A stretch of 64,000 bases of DNA from Stieleria neptunia (GCF_007754155.1 NZ_CP037423.1:496001-560000); one strand, 5' to 3'. Shown: positions 35,046 to 44,076, counted from the stretch's first letter. The notes: generated from the letters alone by a model not told the origin. Program-made: numbers and translations.

Positions 35046-37590
35046 GATTGCAAATTGCAAAATGAACATTGCAAAATGAACATTGCAAAATGAACATTGC
35101 AAAATGAACATTGCAAATTGGCTATTGATGGGTGGATTGAGCAAGTCGCTTCGGGATTTTTTGTTGCTGCGTCGGTCGTTTCGCCGATGTTCCGGGGCTT
35201 CGGTTTGGCCCGATCTCCAATTTGCATTTTGCAATGATCAATTTGCAATTTGCAATCCTCCGATCCTAGCCCAGCAGCTTCCGGATCGCGGATGCGACTC
35301 CGAGGGTGGCTTCAGCCTCGCAATCCGATCGATGTGCAGACGCAGGTTCTCTTCGGTCGCGTTTCGGTTGTTGGGGAACGGGCGATTGCAAATTGCAAAA
35401 TGAACATTGCAAATTGGCTATTGATGGGTGGATTGATCAAGTCGCTTCGGGGTTTTTTGTTGCGGCGTCGGTCGTTTCGCCGATGTTCCGAGGCTTCGGA
35501 TTGGCTCAATCTCCAATTTGCATTTTGCAATGATCAATTTGCAATTTGCAATCCTCCGATCCTAGCCCAGCAGCTTCCGGATCGCGGACGCGACTCCGAG
35601 GGTGGCTTCGGCCCCGCAATCCGATCGATGTGCAGATGCAGGTTCTCTTCGGTCGTGTTTCGGTTGTTGGAGGACGAGAGATTGCAAATTGCAAAATGAA
35701 CATTGCAAATTGGCTATTGATGGGTGGATTGAGCAAGTCGCTTCGGGAGTTTTTGTTGCGGTGTCGGTCGTTTCGCCGATGTTCCGGGGCTTCGGCTTGG
35801 CCCGATCTCCAATTTGCAATCCTCCGATCCTAGCCCAGCAGCTTCCGGATCGCGGACGCGACTCCGAGGGTGGCTTCAGCCTCGGAATCCGATCCATGTG
35901 CAGACGCAGGTTCTCTTCGGTCGTGTTTCGGTTGTTGGGGAACGGGCGATTGCAAATTGCAAAATGAACATTGTAAATTGGCTATTGATGGGTGGATTGA
36001 TCAAGTCGCTTCGGGGTTTTTTGTTGCGGCGTCGGTCGTTTCGCCGATGTTCCGAGGCTTCGGATTGGCTCAATCTCCAATTTGCATTTTGCAATGATCA
36101 ATTTGCAATTTGCAATCCTCCGATCCTAGCCCAGCAGCTTCCGGATCGCGGACGCGACTCCGAGGGTGGCTTCAGCCTCGCAATCCGATCGATGTGCAGA
36201 CGCAGGTTCTCTTCGGTCGTGTTTCGGTTGTTGGGGAACGGGCGATTGCAAATTGCAAAATGAACATTGCAAATTGGCTATTGATGGGTGGATTGAGCAA
36301 GTCGCTTCGGGATTTTTTGTTGCAGCGTCGGTCGTTTCGCCGATGTTCCGAGGCTTCGGATTGGCTCAATCTCCAATTTGCATTTTGCAATGATCAATTT
36401 GCAATTTGCAATCATCCGATCCTAGCCCAGCAGCTTCCGGATCGCGGATGCGACTCCGAGGGTGGCTTCGGCCCCGCAATCCGATCGATGTGCAGACGCA
36501 GGTTCTCTTCGGTCGTGTTTCGGTTGTTGGGGAACGGGCGATTGCAAATTGCAAAATGAACATTGCAAATTGGCTATTGATGGGTGGATTGAGCAAGTCG
36601 CTTCGGGATTTTTTGTTGCGGCGTCGGTCGTTTCGTCGATGTTCCGGGGCTTCGGCTTGGCCCGATCTCCAATTTGCATTTTGCAATGATCAATTTGCAA
36701 TCCTCCGATCCTAGCCCAGCAGCTTCCGAATCGCGGACGCGACTCCGAGGGTGGCTTCAGCCTCGGAATCCGATCGATGTGCAGACGCAGGTTCTCTTCG
36801 GTCGCGTTTCGGTTGTTGGGGATCGGGCGATTGCAAATTGCAAAATGAACATTGCAAATTGGCTATTGATGGGTGGATTGAGCAAGTCGCTTCGGGATTT
36901 TTTGTTGCGGCGTCGGTCGTTTCGCCGATGTTCCGGGGCTTCGGCTTGGCCCGATCTCCAATTTGCATTTTGCAATGATCAATTTGCAATTTGCAATCAT
37001 CCGATCCTAGCCCAGCAGCTTCCGGATCGCGGATGCGACTCCGAGGGTGGCTTCAGCCTCGCAATCCGATCGATGTGCAGACGCAGGTTCTCTTCGGTCG
37101 CGTTTTGGTTGTTGGGGAACGAGAGATTGCAAATTGCAAAATGAACATTGCAAATTGGCTATTGATGGGTGGATTGAGCAAGTCGCTTCGGGAGTTTTTG
37201 TTGCGGCGTCGGTCGTTTCGTCGATGTTCCGGGGCTTCGGCTTGGCTCAATCTCCAATTTGCATTTGGCAATGATCAATTTGCAATTTGCAATCATCCGA
37301 TCCTAGCCCAGCAGCTTCCGGATCGCGGATGCGACTCCGAGGGTGGCTTCAGCCTCGCAATCCGATCGATGTGCAGACGCAGGTTCTCTTCGGTCGCGTT
37401 TCGGTTGTAGGGGAACGGGCGATTGCAAATTGCAAAATGAACGTTGCAAATTGGCTATTGATGGGTGGATTGAGCAAGTCGCTTCGGGAGTTTTTGTTGC
37501 GGCGTCGGTCGTTCCGCCGATGTTCCGGGGCTTCGGCTTGGCCCGATCTCCAATTTGCATTTTGCAGTGATCAATTTGCAATTTGCAATC
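35046..37590. repeat. tandem array 1: nine units, 296-bp period, TTGCAAA-box flanked
   Basis: Left boxes start at 35046, 35384, 35680, 35948, 36244, 36540, 36829, 37125 and 37421, so intervals are 338, 296, 268, 296, 296, 289, 296 and 296. Each unit holds a left box (GATTGCAAATTGCAAA then ATGAACATTGCAAATTGG), a roughly 95-bp cargo, and an inverted right box (CAATTTGCATTTTGCAAT then GATCAATTTGCAATTTGC). About 120 bp made from M28-peptidase gene ends follow. The first left box has three extra 14-bp steps. The array runs from the fdxA stop to the M28 gene's stop. Confidence 0.95.
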
Positions 37591-37598
37591 ATCCGATC

Positions 37599-38489
37599 CT
37601 AGCCCAGCAGCTTCCGGATCGCGGACGCGACTCCGAGAGTCACTTCGGTCATCCGGGGATAGTCGAGCGTGTCCGGAGTGTCGGTGGCTTGGTGGTAATG
37701 CGGGTTGCGCAGAAAGCTGGTGTCGGTGAGCATCAATGCCGGGTAGCCTTGATCCCAAAACGAACTGTTGTCGCTCAGGCGGATCTCGTGGATCGTTTCG
37801 GGTAAGCAGATCGAGAACAGGGGCAAGCGGCGTGTGCCGCGCTTGAATCCTCGACGGAATCTCCAGCACAACTTCCAGGATGGCATGTTGCCGACGGCCG
37901 CCAGAAAGTTGCCCCGCCTGGGGAAAAACCGGTGCATCCATTTGGGGATTCCCGGTGGAACCGTCTGCGAGGCTTTCGTGAGACTGTAGTAGCCGACCAT
38001 CTCCAGGCACAGCATGCCGACGATGTTGTCACCGCGCTCGCGAGACCGTCGGGCGTGGTGCTGGCTGCCCATCGAATCCATGTTGAAGTAAGGCGGTTCC
38101 TCGCAAGCGAACGCGACGAACCTTGCAGTCCGTTTTCCGCTGTACTCGCGCAGCAAGCGGCTGACTTCGATCAACACCGCGACGGCAGATGCGTTGTCAT
38201 CGGCACCGGGAGTGCTGAACACGGTGTCGTAGTGGGCGCCGAGCAAAACGATCTCATCCGCTCGCTTGGTACCGGGACGCTCGACAATCAGGTTCGTCGC
38301 CTCGTCGCCCATCGCGTCGTAGCATTCCCGCGAATGACTGTATCCCATCTCGGACCACTGGCCTTCGATGTAGCCGATCGTGGCTTGAATCGTTTTGGGC
38401 TTGCTCAAGGTGCGTGGACCGATCAGGCCCGCCAGCCGATCCACATGCAGTCGCAAATTCTCTTCGATCGTGTCGCGGTCCACTTTCAT
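37599..38489 (-). CDS. M28-family zinc aminopeptidase-like protein
   Basis: A 296-residue cytoplasmic-looking M28 peptidase. Metal ligands and catalytic residues are seen in order: GAHYDTV (His, Asp), PGADDNASA (Asp), ACEEPPY (catalytic Glu and ligand Glu), LEMVGYY and a late His in NPHYHQATDTPDTLDY. The start MKVDRDTIEENLRLHVDRLAG is the segment imitated in every unit of array 1, as is the C-terminus VASAIRKLLG. It begins about 15 bp after the ADP-ribosylglycohydrolase stop, so the two form an operon. Confidence 0.9.
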   Translation of the reverse strand: MKVDRDTIEENLRLHVDRLAGLIGPRTLSKPKTIQATIGYIEGQWSEMGYSHSRECYDAMGDEATNLIVERPGTKRADEIVLLGAHYDTVFSTPGADDNASAVAVLIEVSRLLREYSGKRTARFVAFACEEPPYFNMDSMGSQHHARRSRERGDNIVGMLCLEMVGYYSLTKASQTVPPGIPKWMHRFFPRRGNFLAAVGNMPSWKLCWRFRRGFKRGTRRLPLFSICLPETIHEIRLSDNSSFWDQGYPALMLTDTSFLRNPHYHQATDTPDTLDYPRMTEVTLGVASAIRKLLG

Positions 38490-38504
38490 TGGTCAGTCAG
38501 TGCA

Positions 38505-39557
38505 TCAGTAAGGTGGAGCAAGTCGGCGGAAGCCGTGAAAGAGAACGATGGATAGGAACAGCAGATTGCGGAGAAGAACTGCGATGGGATTGATGGTAGG
38601 CGAACTGACCGCGCTATCGCCGTCAAGTGAATTCGCCAGTGACTCTCCGAGGCGTTCCATCCAAAAAACGCTACGTGGCCATTCCCAAATGCGGTCGAGC
38701 CATTCGCTGGGGATGCCTTCTTTACCGACACTTGCGCCCATGATGCCACCGACGATCGCGGCCGTCGTGTCCGCGTCGCCGCCGCACTCGATGATGCTCG
38801 TGACGGCCTGACGGAAATCGTTGGGGCTGGACAGCCATGCGTGGATCGCGACCGGGACGGTGTGGTAAGTGTATCCTGTCACACCACGATGCAGTCCAAG
38901 CGAATCGGCGAAGGTCTTTGTGGCTTTGCCTGCGTCAACGCTGCGAATCGCTTGGCGGAGCAAATCGATCAGTTCCGTGCCACCTTCTCCCACGGCATCG
39001 ACAACTTCGCCCAGCCAAAGGTTCGCGTCGATTTTTTTATGGACTCTGGAGTGTATGGCCGCCAACGCAACGGCAATCGCTCCGTGTTCGGCTTTGGGGT
39101 CACTGTGGGTCAGCCGCGAGCAGGCTCGAACGAAGTTTAGCATTGACGGAACATCGTCCAGCGCCGCGCCGAAGATCGCCGCACGCATGGCTGGACCATT
39201 CCCGGCCGAGAACACACCTGCCTTCTCGGGACTTGCCCCGAGCCACAACTTGATGCCCGATCGCGCCGTCGCTTTGCCAACGCCGGCCGGCAAAGCCAGG
39301 ATCCACCACCGCAAACGTCTCGCGAAGCCGCGTGTGAACTTTGGAACGTCGTCACAAGCGTCAATCAACGCCTGAGCGACCATGCAAGTGTGTTCGGTGT
39401 CGTCGGAGATCATGCCGCGACGAAAGAAGAATCGGTGCCGGTTTGGCGGACCCAACAGCCTGGGTGACCGCGTTGGCGACACGCCTTCGTAGGGCAGACC
39501 AAGCGCATCACCGACCGCTGTCCCCAGAATGCATCCAATGATCGCGTGGTGGTTCAC
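38505..39557 (-). CDS. ADP-ribosylglycohydrolase (DraG-like)
   Basis: A 350-residue protein. The N-terminus IIGCILGTAVGDALGLPYEG, SDDTEHTCM near residue 51 and ECGGDADTTAAIVGGIMGA near residue 255 are the metal-binding motifs of the family, which removes ADP-ribose from proteins, DNA or small molecules. Unusual for the family is a C-terminal hydrophobic stretch (INPIAVLLRNLLFLSIVLFHG) that may anchor it to the membrane. It is followed by the M28 gene. A broken macrodomain gene, another ADP-ribose module, lies 0.9 kb upstream. Confidence 0.9.
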   Translation of the reverse strand: MNHHAIIGCILGTAVGDALGLPYEGVSPTRSPRLLGPPNRHRFFFRRGMISDDTEHTCMVAQALIDACDDVPKFTRGFARRLRWWILALPAGVGKATARSGIKLWLGASPEKAGVFSAGNGPAMRAAIFGAALDDVPSMLNFVRACSRLTHSDPKAEHGAIAVALAAIHSRVHKKIDANLWLGEVVDAVGEGGTELIDLLRQAIRSVDAGKATKTFADSLGLHRGVTGYTYHTVPVAIHAWLSSPNDFRQAVTSIIECGGDADTTAAIVGGIMGASVGKEGIPSEWLDRIWEWPRSVFWMERLGESLANSLDGDSAVSSPTINPIAVLLRNLLFLSIVLFHGFRRLAPPY

Positions 39558-39615
39558 TCAGTCTCCTCGAGCAACGATGCATTCAAAATCCGACCCGCAA
39601 GCAACATGGAGAAAG

Positions 39616-40173
39616 TCAGGTTTTCAACTCGACCGACTGAACCTCCTTCCGCGGTGCTGAAACGTACAGGGTGGCTTCCTGTCCTGCTAAGCCGGACTGC
39701 TGCAGCAATACAAAAAGATCATACCGCTCAATTTGAAACCGATGGTCATCAATGCAGAAATATCGATGCATTGATCTTTCTTTTCGCACCGTGAATAACT
39801 GGATTTTTCCTTTCACGGGGAACGTTTTTCCATCCCGAAGAGTTCGCTTCATCTGATGCCGGTGGTGAAGAATGAAGCCCCACAGAATCAGGCCGAAAAA
39901 CACCGTGACACCAACGTACGCTGACAAGGATTGCGTCCCGAAGGTGCCAGTGCGAAGCCTGTCTGCACAGAAGCCAAGGAAGGCAACTCCAAAAACAATC
40001 GAGAAGGCAACCCATGCAAAACGTGAGTTCGCGTAGTGCTTAGTTGAGACCCGCTCCTTCTGGGCTGCCGATAGTTCACCGGACTGATTGGCGGCAAGAT
40101 CGGCCTGAGAAAAGCCAAAGACAGTTGCCAGAACAGCCTGCCGTTTGGATAGGTCATCATCCGCCGTGTTCAT
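39616..40173 (-). CDS. hypothetical two-TM membrane protein
   Basis: A 185-residue protein with two predicted transmembrane helices (FAWVAFSIVFGVAFLGFCA and YVGVTVFFGLILWGFILHH) and a C-terminal cytosolic-type beta-rich domain (VKGKIQLFTVRKERSMHRYFCIDDHRFQIERY). I do not recognise the family. It lies 58 bp upstream of the ADP-ribosylglycohydrolase gene on the same strand and may be co-transcribed with it. Confidence 0.65.
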   Translation of the reverse strand: MNTADDDLSKRQAVLATVFGFSQADLAANQSGELSAAQKERVSTKHYANSRFAWVAFSIVFGVAFLGFCADRLRTGTFGTQSLSAYVGVTVFFGLILWGFILHHRHQMKRTLRDGKTFPVKGKIQLFTVRKERSMHRYFCIDDHRFQIERYDLFVLLQQSGLAGQEATLYVSAPRKEVQSVELKT

Positions 40174-40373
40174 TCTTCCGATTCACCTCCCATTCGAGCC
40201 CCCACAGGCGAAATGCAGTCATTTTGAGATCGATTGTAGCAAACGCGAGTCCGTCGATGCGTCGACAACTTTTCCAACGCGCCCTGCCAGTTTAAGTCAT
40301 CGATCAGAGGGGTCATCCGGTTTCATCTGCCTTCGCTCCTGGTCTTAGAGAAATCCAGTCCTCCGGCAATTCA

Positions 40374-40405
40374 CCATTTGCAATGTTCAATTTGCAATTT
40401 GCAAT
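40374..40405. repeat. solitary TTGCAAA-type right box
   Basis: CATTTGCAATGTTCAATTTG followed by CAATTTGCAAT matches the right boxes of the four-helix-bundle units (41433, 42123, 42822). No matching left box was found upstream. It terminates the macrodomain frame at 40406. Confidence 0.8.
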
Positions 40406-40514
40406 AACTCGCCCCGTTGACTCCACCAGGAAGATTCGACCAGGGGCTTACCGTCGAGATCAAGACGTCAGCGGGACCTTGCAGCACATCGCCGACTTTG
40501 GTCTCAACTTGCAT
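40406..40514 (-). pseudogene. macrodomain gene fragment ended by a repeat box
   Basis: From an ATG at 40514 the frame reads MQVETKVGDVLQGPADVLIS, then TVSPWSNLPGGVNGA, which is the N-terminal part of a macrodomain (GD-x(3)-PADVL-x-S-x-N-x(3)-L-x-GGVNGAI). It then enters the box and reads SYCKLQ. The remaining roughly 130 residues are missing. Macrodomains bind or hydrolyse ADP-ribose. Confidence 0.65.
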
Positions 40515-40629
40515 TGATCCATTCCTGGCTGGAATGGCACGGGGACAACGAAGCAGAGATGCGGCAACCGCTGGTGTGCAGGCTTGATCCGCCACGGTCG
40601 CTGCAGTGCAGCGACCGGGAATCGTCTAA
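40515..40629. other. intergenic stretch before MITE copy B
   Basis: It contains CTGGTGTGCAGGCTT (40571-40586), the complement of AAGCCTGCACACCAG at 10540-10554, so this flank is shared with MITE copy A. Otherwise nothing is recognised. Confidence 0.45.
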
Positions 40630-40817
40630 AGAGACCGTCCGGCTTAGGACTAGCGTGAAACGCGGCAAATCTGAATGATCTGACCGAATGGGTGAGAGGT
40701 GGTCGGCGGAGGCGTGTACGACGTCCTTTCTAGGTCGTCGCGCAGAGCCCCACGGGCGACGGCCCGGAAGGGCCATCGTACACCAGAAAAGCGATCGCCT
40801 TAAGCTGGGTGGTCTCT
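40630..40817. repeat. MITE-like repeat, copy B (intact)
   Basis: 188 bp bounded by AGAGACCGTCCGGCTTA and the imperfect complement TAAGCTGGGTGGTCTCT. The interior matches 10303-10493 closely, including GAATGGGTGAGAGGTGGTCG and GGCCCGGAAGGGCC. Copy B shows the arrangement that existed in copy A before IS1380 inserted. Confidence 0.82.
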
Positions 40818-40990
40818 AATGGCTAGACACCAACACGTATGCCCGTGCCGTTCGTTCCTGGCTGCTTTCGGGTGTTTGGAATGGAACGTGACGACGCGTT
40901 CGTCGGAATGCACCTTCGAAAACCGGTCATATCAAGTACCGCGGATTGCAAATTGCAAAATGAACATTGCAAATTGGGAATTGTGATTGG

Positions 40991-41383
40991 TTACTTGGGA
41001 GTTGGTTTGACGCGTTGAGCTTTTGATCGTTCTTCATTTCTTCGAGCGGTGACGAGAGATTGGCCGAGGATTTTGCAGGGTTCGTCGGCTTCGTTTGCGA
41101 GTTCGCTCATCCTTGCTTCTGGAAGCAGTTCGGAGCGCATGATGAGCTTGATCCAGCAGCGTGTTTCTCGAAGCTCTTTGAGTGCGATTCGTACCTTGTG
41201 GATGAAATCCCGGCGACTTTCCGCAGCACAGGCCTCTTCGTAGTTCGGTGCGGGGGATGTTCCGCTACGAACCAGTTGCCCAGCAATGTGCCTTCCCAAT
41301 CGAGTGTCCGGCAACGCATCGACAACTTTTCCAACACGCACCGCAAGGTCTAGCAAACGCTCTGACAGATCATCCGGCTTCAT
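40991..41383 (-). CDS. four-helix-bundle protein (23S-IVS/Avd-like), copy 1
   Basis: A 130-residue protein from MKPDDLSERLLDLAVRVGKV; the start has GGGGGAG 7-8 bases upstream. Four amphipathic helices are evident, with the family motifs LGRHIAGQLVRSGTSPAPNYEEA, ESRRDFIHKVRIALKELRETRCWIKL and ELANEADEPCKILGQSL. The family (PF05635/TIGR02436) includes proteins of 23S rRNA intervening sequences and the DGR accessory protein Avd, which bind nucleic acid as pentamers. No rRNA gene or reverse transcriptase is near. It is enclosed by inverted TTGCAAA boxes. It differs from copies 2 and 3 by Pro for Leu near residue 106. Confidence 0.88.
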   Translation of the reverse strand: MKPDDLSERLLDLAVRVGKVVDALPDTRLGRHIAGQLVRSGTSPAPNYEEACAAESRRDFIHKVRIALKELRETRCWIKLIMRSELLPEARMSELANEADEPCKILGQSLVTARRNEERSKAQRVKPTPK

Positions 41384-41682
41384 GGTCCGCTCCCCCAACT
41401 TGAAATTGCCCACTTTTGACAATGTTTAACTTTTCAATGTTCAATTTGCAATTTGCAATCAATCTCCTCCACTCACAATCGTTGAGCTTGGTTGAGCTCC
41501 ACTCCTGGCCGGACGGACTGAAGCACTCCGATCTTTTAAGTGTGCGCGGAGTACGCCTTGGATGACAGGCCCCACGGCTGACAGGACAGATCCGTCGGAA
41601 TCCATCTTCAGAAACCGGTCATATCAAGTACCGCGGATTGCAAATTGCAAAATGAACATTGCAAATTGGGAATTGTGATTGG

Positions 41683-42075
41683 TTAGTTGGGAGTTGGTTT
41701 TGCGCGTTGAGCTTTTGAGCGTTCTTCATTTCTTCGAGCGGTGACGAGAGATTGGCCGAGGATTTTGCAGAGTTCGTCGGCTTCGTTTGCGAGTTCGCTC
41801 ATCCTTGCTTCTGGAAGCAGTTCGGAGCGCATGATGAGCTTGATCCAGCAGCGTGTTTCTCGAAGCTCTTTGAGTGCGATTCGAACCTTGTGGATGAAAT
41901 CCCGGCGACTTTCCGCAGCACAGGCCTCTTCGTAGTTCGGTGCGGGGGATGTTCCGCTACGAACCAGTTGCCCAGCAATATGCCTTCCCAATCGAGTGTC
42001 CGGCAACGCATCGACAACTTTTCCAACACGCACCGCAAGGTCTAGCAAACGCTCTGACAGGTCATCCGGCTTCAT
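41683..42075 (-). CDS. four-helix-bundle protein (23S-IVS/Avd-like), copy 2
   Basis: The 130-residue product is nearly identical to copy 1; the same start and ribosome-binding site are preserved. Differences noticed are DELCKIL for DEPCKIL and the tail AKPTPN for VKPTPK. All three copies keep intact frames although silent differences exist (for example TTCGAA/TTCGTA near 41880). This suggests purifying selection or very recent amplification. The unit's right box has one extra heptad. Confidence 0.88.
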   Translation of the reverse strand: MKPDDLSERLLDLAVRVGKVVDALPDTRLGRHIAGQLVRSGTSPAPNYEEACAAESRRDFIHKVRIALKELRETRCWIKLIMRSELLPEARMSELANEADELCKILGQSLVTARRNEERSKAQRAKPTPN

Positions 42076-42381
42076 GGTCCGCTCCCCCAACTTGAAATTG
42101 CCCACTTTTGACAGTTTTTAACTTTTCAATGTTCAATTTGCAATTTGCAATTTGCAATCAATCTCCTCCACTAACAATCGTTGAGTTTGGTTGAGCTCCA
42201 CTCCTGGCCGGACGGACTGAAGCATTCCGATCTTTTAAGTGTGCGCGGAGTACGCCTTGGATGACAGGCCCCACGGCTGACAGGACAGATCCGTCGGAAT
42301 GCACCTTCAGAAACCGGTCATATCAAGTACCGCGGATTGCAAATTGAAAACTGAACATTGCAAATTGGGAATTGTGATTGG

Positions 42382-42774
42382 TTAGTTGGGAGGTGGTTTT
42401 GCGCGTTGAGCTTTTGATCGTTCTTCATTTTTTCGAGCGGTGACGAGAGATTGGCCGAGGATTTTGCAGAGTTCGTCGGCTTCGTTTACGAGTTCGCTCA
42501 TCCTTGCTTCTGGAAGCAGTTCGGAGCGCATGATGAGCTTGATCCAGCAGCGTGTTTCTCGAAGTTCTTTGAGTGCGATTCGTACCTTGTGGATGAAATC
42601 CCGGCGACTTTCCGCAGCACAGGCCTCTTCGTAGTTCGGTGCGGGGGATGTTCCGCTACGAACCAGTTGCCCAGCAATGTGCCTTCCCAATCGAGTGTCC
42701 GGCAACGCATCGACAACTTTTCCAACACGCACCGCAAGGTCTAGCAAACGCTCTGACAGATCATCCGGCTTCAT
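42382..42774 (-). CDS. four-helix-bundle protein (23S-IVS/Avd-like), copy 3
   Basis: A 130-residue paralog of copies 1 and 2. It has ELVNEADELC for ELANEADELC and TARKNEERSKAQRAKPPPN at the end, so most changes fall in the last helix and tail. The left box is diverged (GATTGCAAATTGAAAACTGA). Start codon, Shine-Dalgarno (GGGAG) and helix motifs are retained. Confidence 0.88.
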   Translation of the reverse strand: MKPDDLSERLLDLAVRVGKVVDALPDTRLGRHIAGQLVRSGTSPAPNYEEACAAESRRDFIHKVRIALKELRETRCWIKLIMRSELLPEARMSELVNEADELCKILGQSLVTARKNEERSKAQRAKPPPN

Positions 42775-43073
42775 GGTCCGCTCCCTCAACTTGAAATTGC
42801 CCACTTTTGACAATGTTTAACTTTTCAATGTTCAATTTGCAATTTGCAATCAATCTCCTCCACTCACAATCGTTGAGTTTGGTTGAGCTCCACTCCTGGC
42901 CGGACGGACTGAAGCATTCCGATCTTTTAGGTGTGCGTGGAGTACGCCTTGGATGACAGGCCCCACGGCTGACAGGACAGATCCGTTGGAATCCATCTTC
43001 AGAAACCGGTCATATCAAGTACCGCGGATTGCAAATTGAAAAATGAACATTGCAAATTGGGAATTGTGATTGG

Positions 43074-43190
43074 TTACTTGGGAGTTGGTTTGACGCGTTG
43101 AGGTTTTGATCGTTCTTCATTTCTTCGAGCGGTGACGAGAGATTGGCCGAGAATTTTGCAGGGTTCGTCGTTTCGCTTGCTCGCACTCAT
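43074..43190 (-). pseudogene. four-helix-bundle gene, copy 4, 3' remnant
   Basis: The left box at 43027 and the last roughly 30 codons match copies 1-3 up to about 43168. After that the sequence reads TTTCGCTTGCTCGCACTCATCC, an internally deleted version of the next segment, and the gene is lost. The AraC gene begins 58 bp later, so the array's right end is a deletion junction. Confidence 0.8.
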
Positions 43191-43248
43191 CCCCCGACGT
43201 AAACTGTCGAACACGTTTTACGTCGTTTGAATCGCCACCGAGGACAGC

Positions 43249-44076
43249 ATGGCTTCCGGATTCACAGTGAAGCATTTCAAGGTCCGTGGTTCTGCAGATG
43301 ACAGGATTACGGTGCATCAATGGGAGTCGGTCGAACACACTTGGCCGAATCACTCACACCCTGAATACAAACTGGGGGTTTCCGAAGGCGGGACGGGGAC
43401 GTTTTTCTATCGTGGCCAGCGATACTTCACCGGACCGGGGAAGCTGCTGGTCATTCACCCCAATGAAGTGCATTCGTGCACGGCTACTGGGGCGTGGCGA
43501 TATCTCTATGCTGACCCGAACGTCGTCGCCAATATCGTCAGGACGTTTGACCGCAACGGTGATATCGAACCCTTGTTGCTGCCCCCGGTCATCGACGACA
43601 CGCAACTTGTGGAGCTCGTTTTGCAGGCTCACCGGGCGATGGACGAGGGAGATCCGCAGTTGGATCAGGAGTCAGCCTTTTATGACGCCATCTGCGAGCT
43701 TTTAGTGCGGCACGCCTCAATGCCGGACATTCCGAAGAAGCAGGGGCGTGCGAACATTCGCCGAGTCAAGGAGAGCTTGGAAGCGAAATTCCGCGAGAAT
43801 GTCTCGCTTGACGAACTCGCCCAATTGGCTGGGACCTCCGCCCCGTATCTAAGCCGTGTCTTCTCCAAAGAGGTCGGCATTCCCATCCAGGCCTATCTCT
43901 CTCAAATCCGAGTGCGTCGTGCGCAGCAGATGTTGATGGCCGGTGAGACGCTAGCGAATGTCGCCTACGCTGCCGGTTTCGCGGACCAGTCGCACTTCAC
44001 GCGTCATTTCAAACGATTCATTGGGGTCGCGCCGGGAGCGTATTCCAAGGCGGTGAATCCATCGAACCGCTCCTGA
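43249..44076 (+). CDS. AraC-family transcriptional regulator
   Basis: A 275-residue regulator with an N-terminal cupin-like sensing domain (HSHPEYKLGVSEGGTGTFFYRG...GPGKLLVIHPNEVHSC). A C-terminal double HTH follows (residues about 170-268: VSLDELAQLAGTSAPYLSRVFSKEVGIPIQAYL...VAYAAGFADQSHFTRHFKRFIGVAPGAY). It lies upstream of, and in the same direction as, the SDR gene at 44334 and may regulate it. The ligand is not deducible. Confidence 0.9.
   Translation: MASGFTVKHFKVRGSADDRITVHQWESVEHTWPNHSHPEYKLGVSEGGTGTFFYRGQRYFTGPGKLLVIHPNEVHSCTATGAWRYLYADPNVVANIVRTFDRNGDIEPLLLPPVIDDTQLVELVLQAHRAMDEGDPQLDQESAFYDAICELLVRHASMPDIPKKQGRANIRRVKESLEAKFRENVSLDELAQLAGTSAPYLSRVFSKEVGIPIQAYLSQIRVRRAQQMLMAGETLANVAYAAGFADQSHFTRHFKRFIGVAPGAYSKAVNPSNRS

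Larger units (their letters stand above)
40944..43190. repeat. tandem array 2: three intact and one broken unit carrying four-helix-bundle genes
   Basis: Left boxes begin at 40944, 41636, 42335 and 43027 (intervals 692, 699, 692). Each intact unit runs left box, minus-strand four-helix-bundle gene, inverted right box (41433-41460, 42123-42159, 42822-42851), then a roughly 180-bp spacer. The spacer is shared within this array but not with arrays 1 or 3. It ends GGTCATATCAAGTACCGCG directly before each left box. The extra 7 bp of the second interval is one added heptad in its right box. Confidence 0.93.

Noticed and set aside
35250..37410. Series of about 149-residue proteins encoded on the plus strand of array 1
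   Set aside because: The frames arise from the repeat units, shift with each 296-bp step, have no ribosome-binding sites and include the box DNA as codons. They are by-products of the repeat.
35046..37590. CRISPR array
   Set aside because: The repeats are long (about 296 bp, mostly identical along the whole unit), there are no short unique spacers, and no cas gene is in the window.
40944..43190. Diversity-generating retroelement (Avd with template/variable repeats)
   Set aside because: The four-helix protein resembles Avd, but no reverse transcriptase, no C-type lectin variable protein and no adenine-biased substitutions among repeat units were seen.
40944..43190. Intervening sequence inside a 23S rRNA gene
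   Set aside because: No 23S rRNA sequence flanks any of the units; the spacers are unrelated to rRNA.
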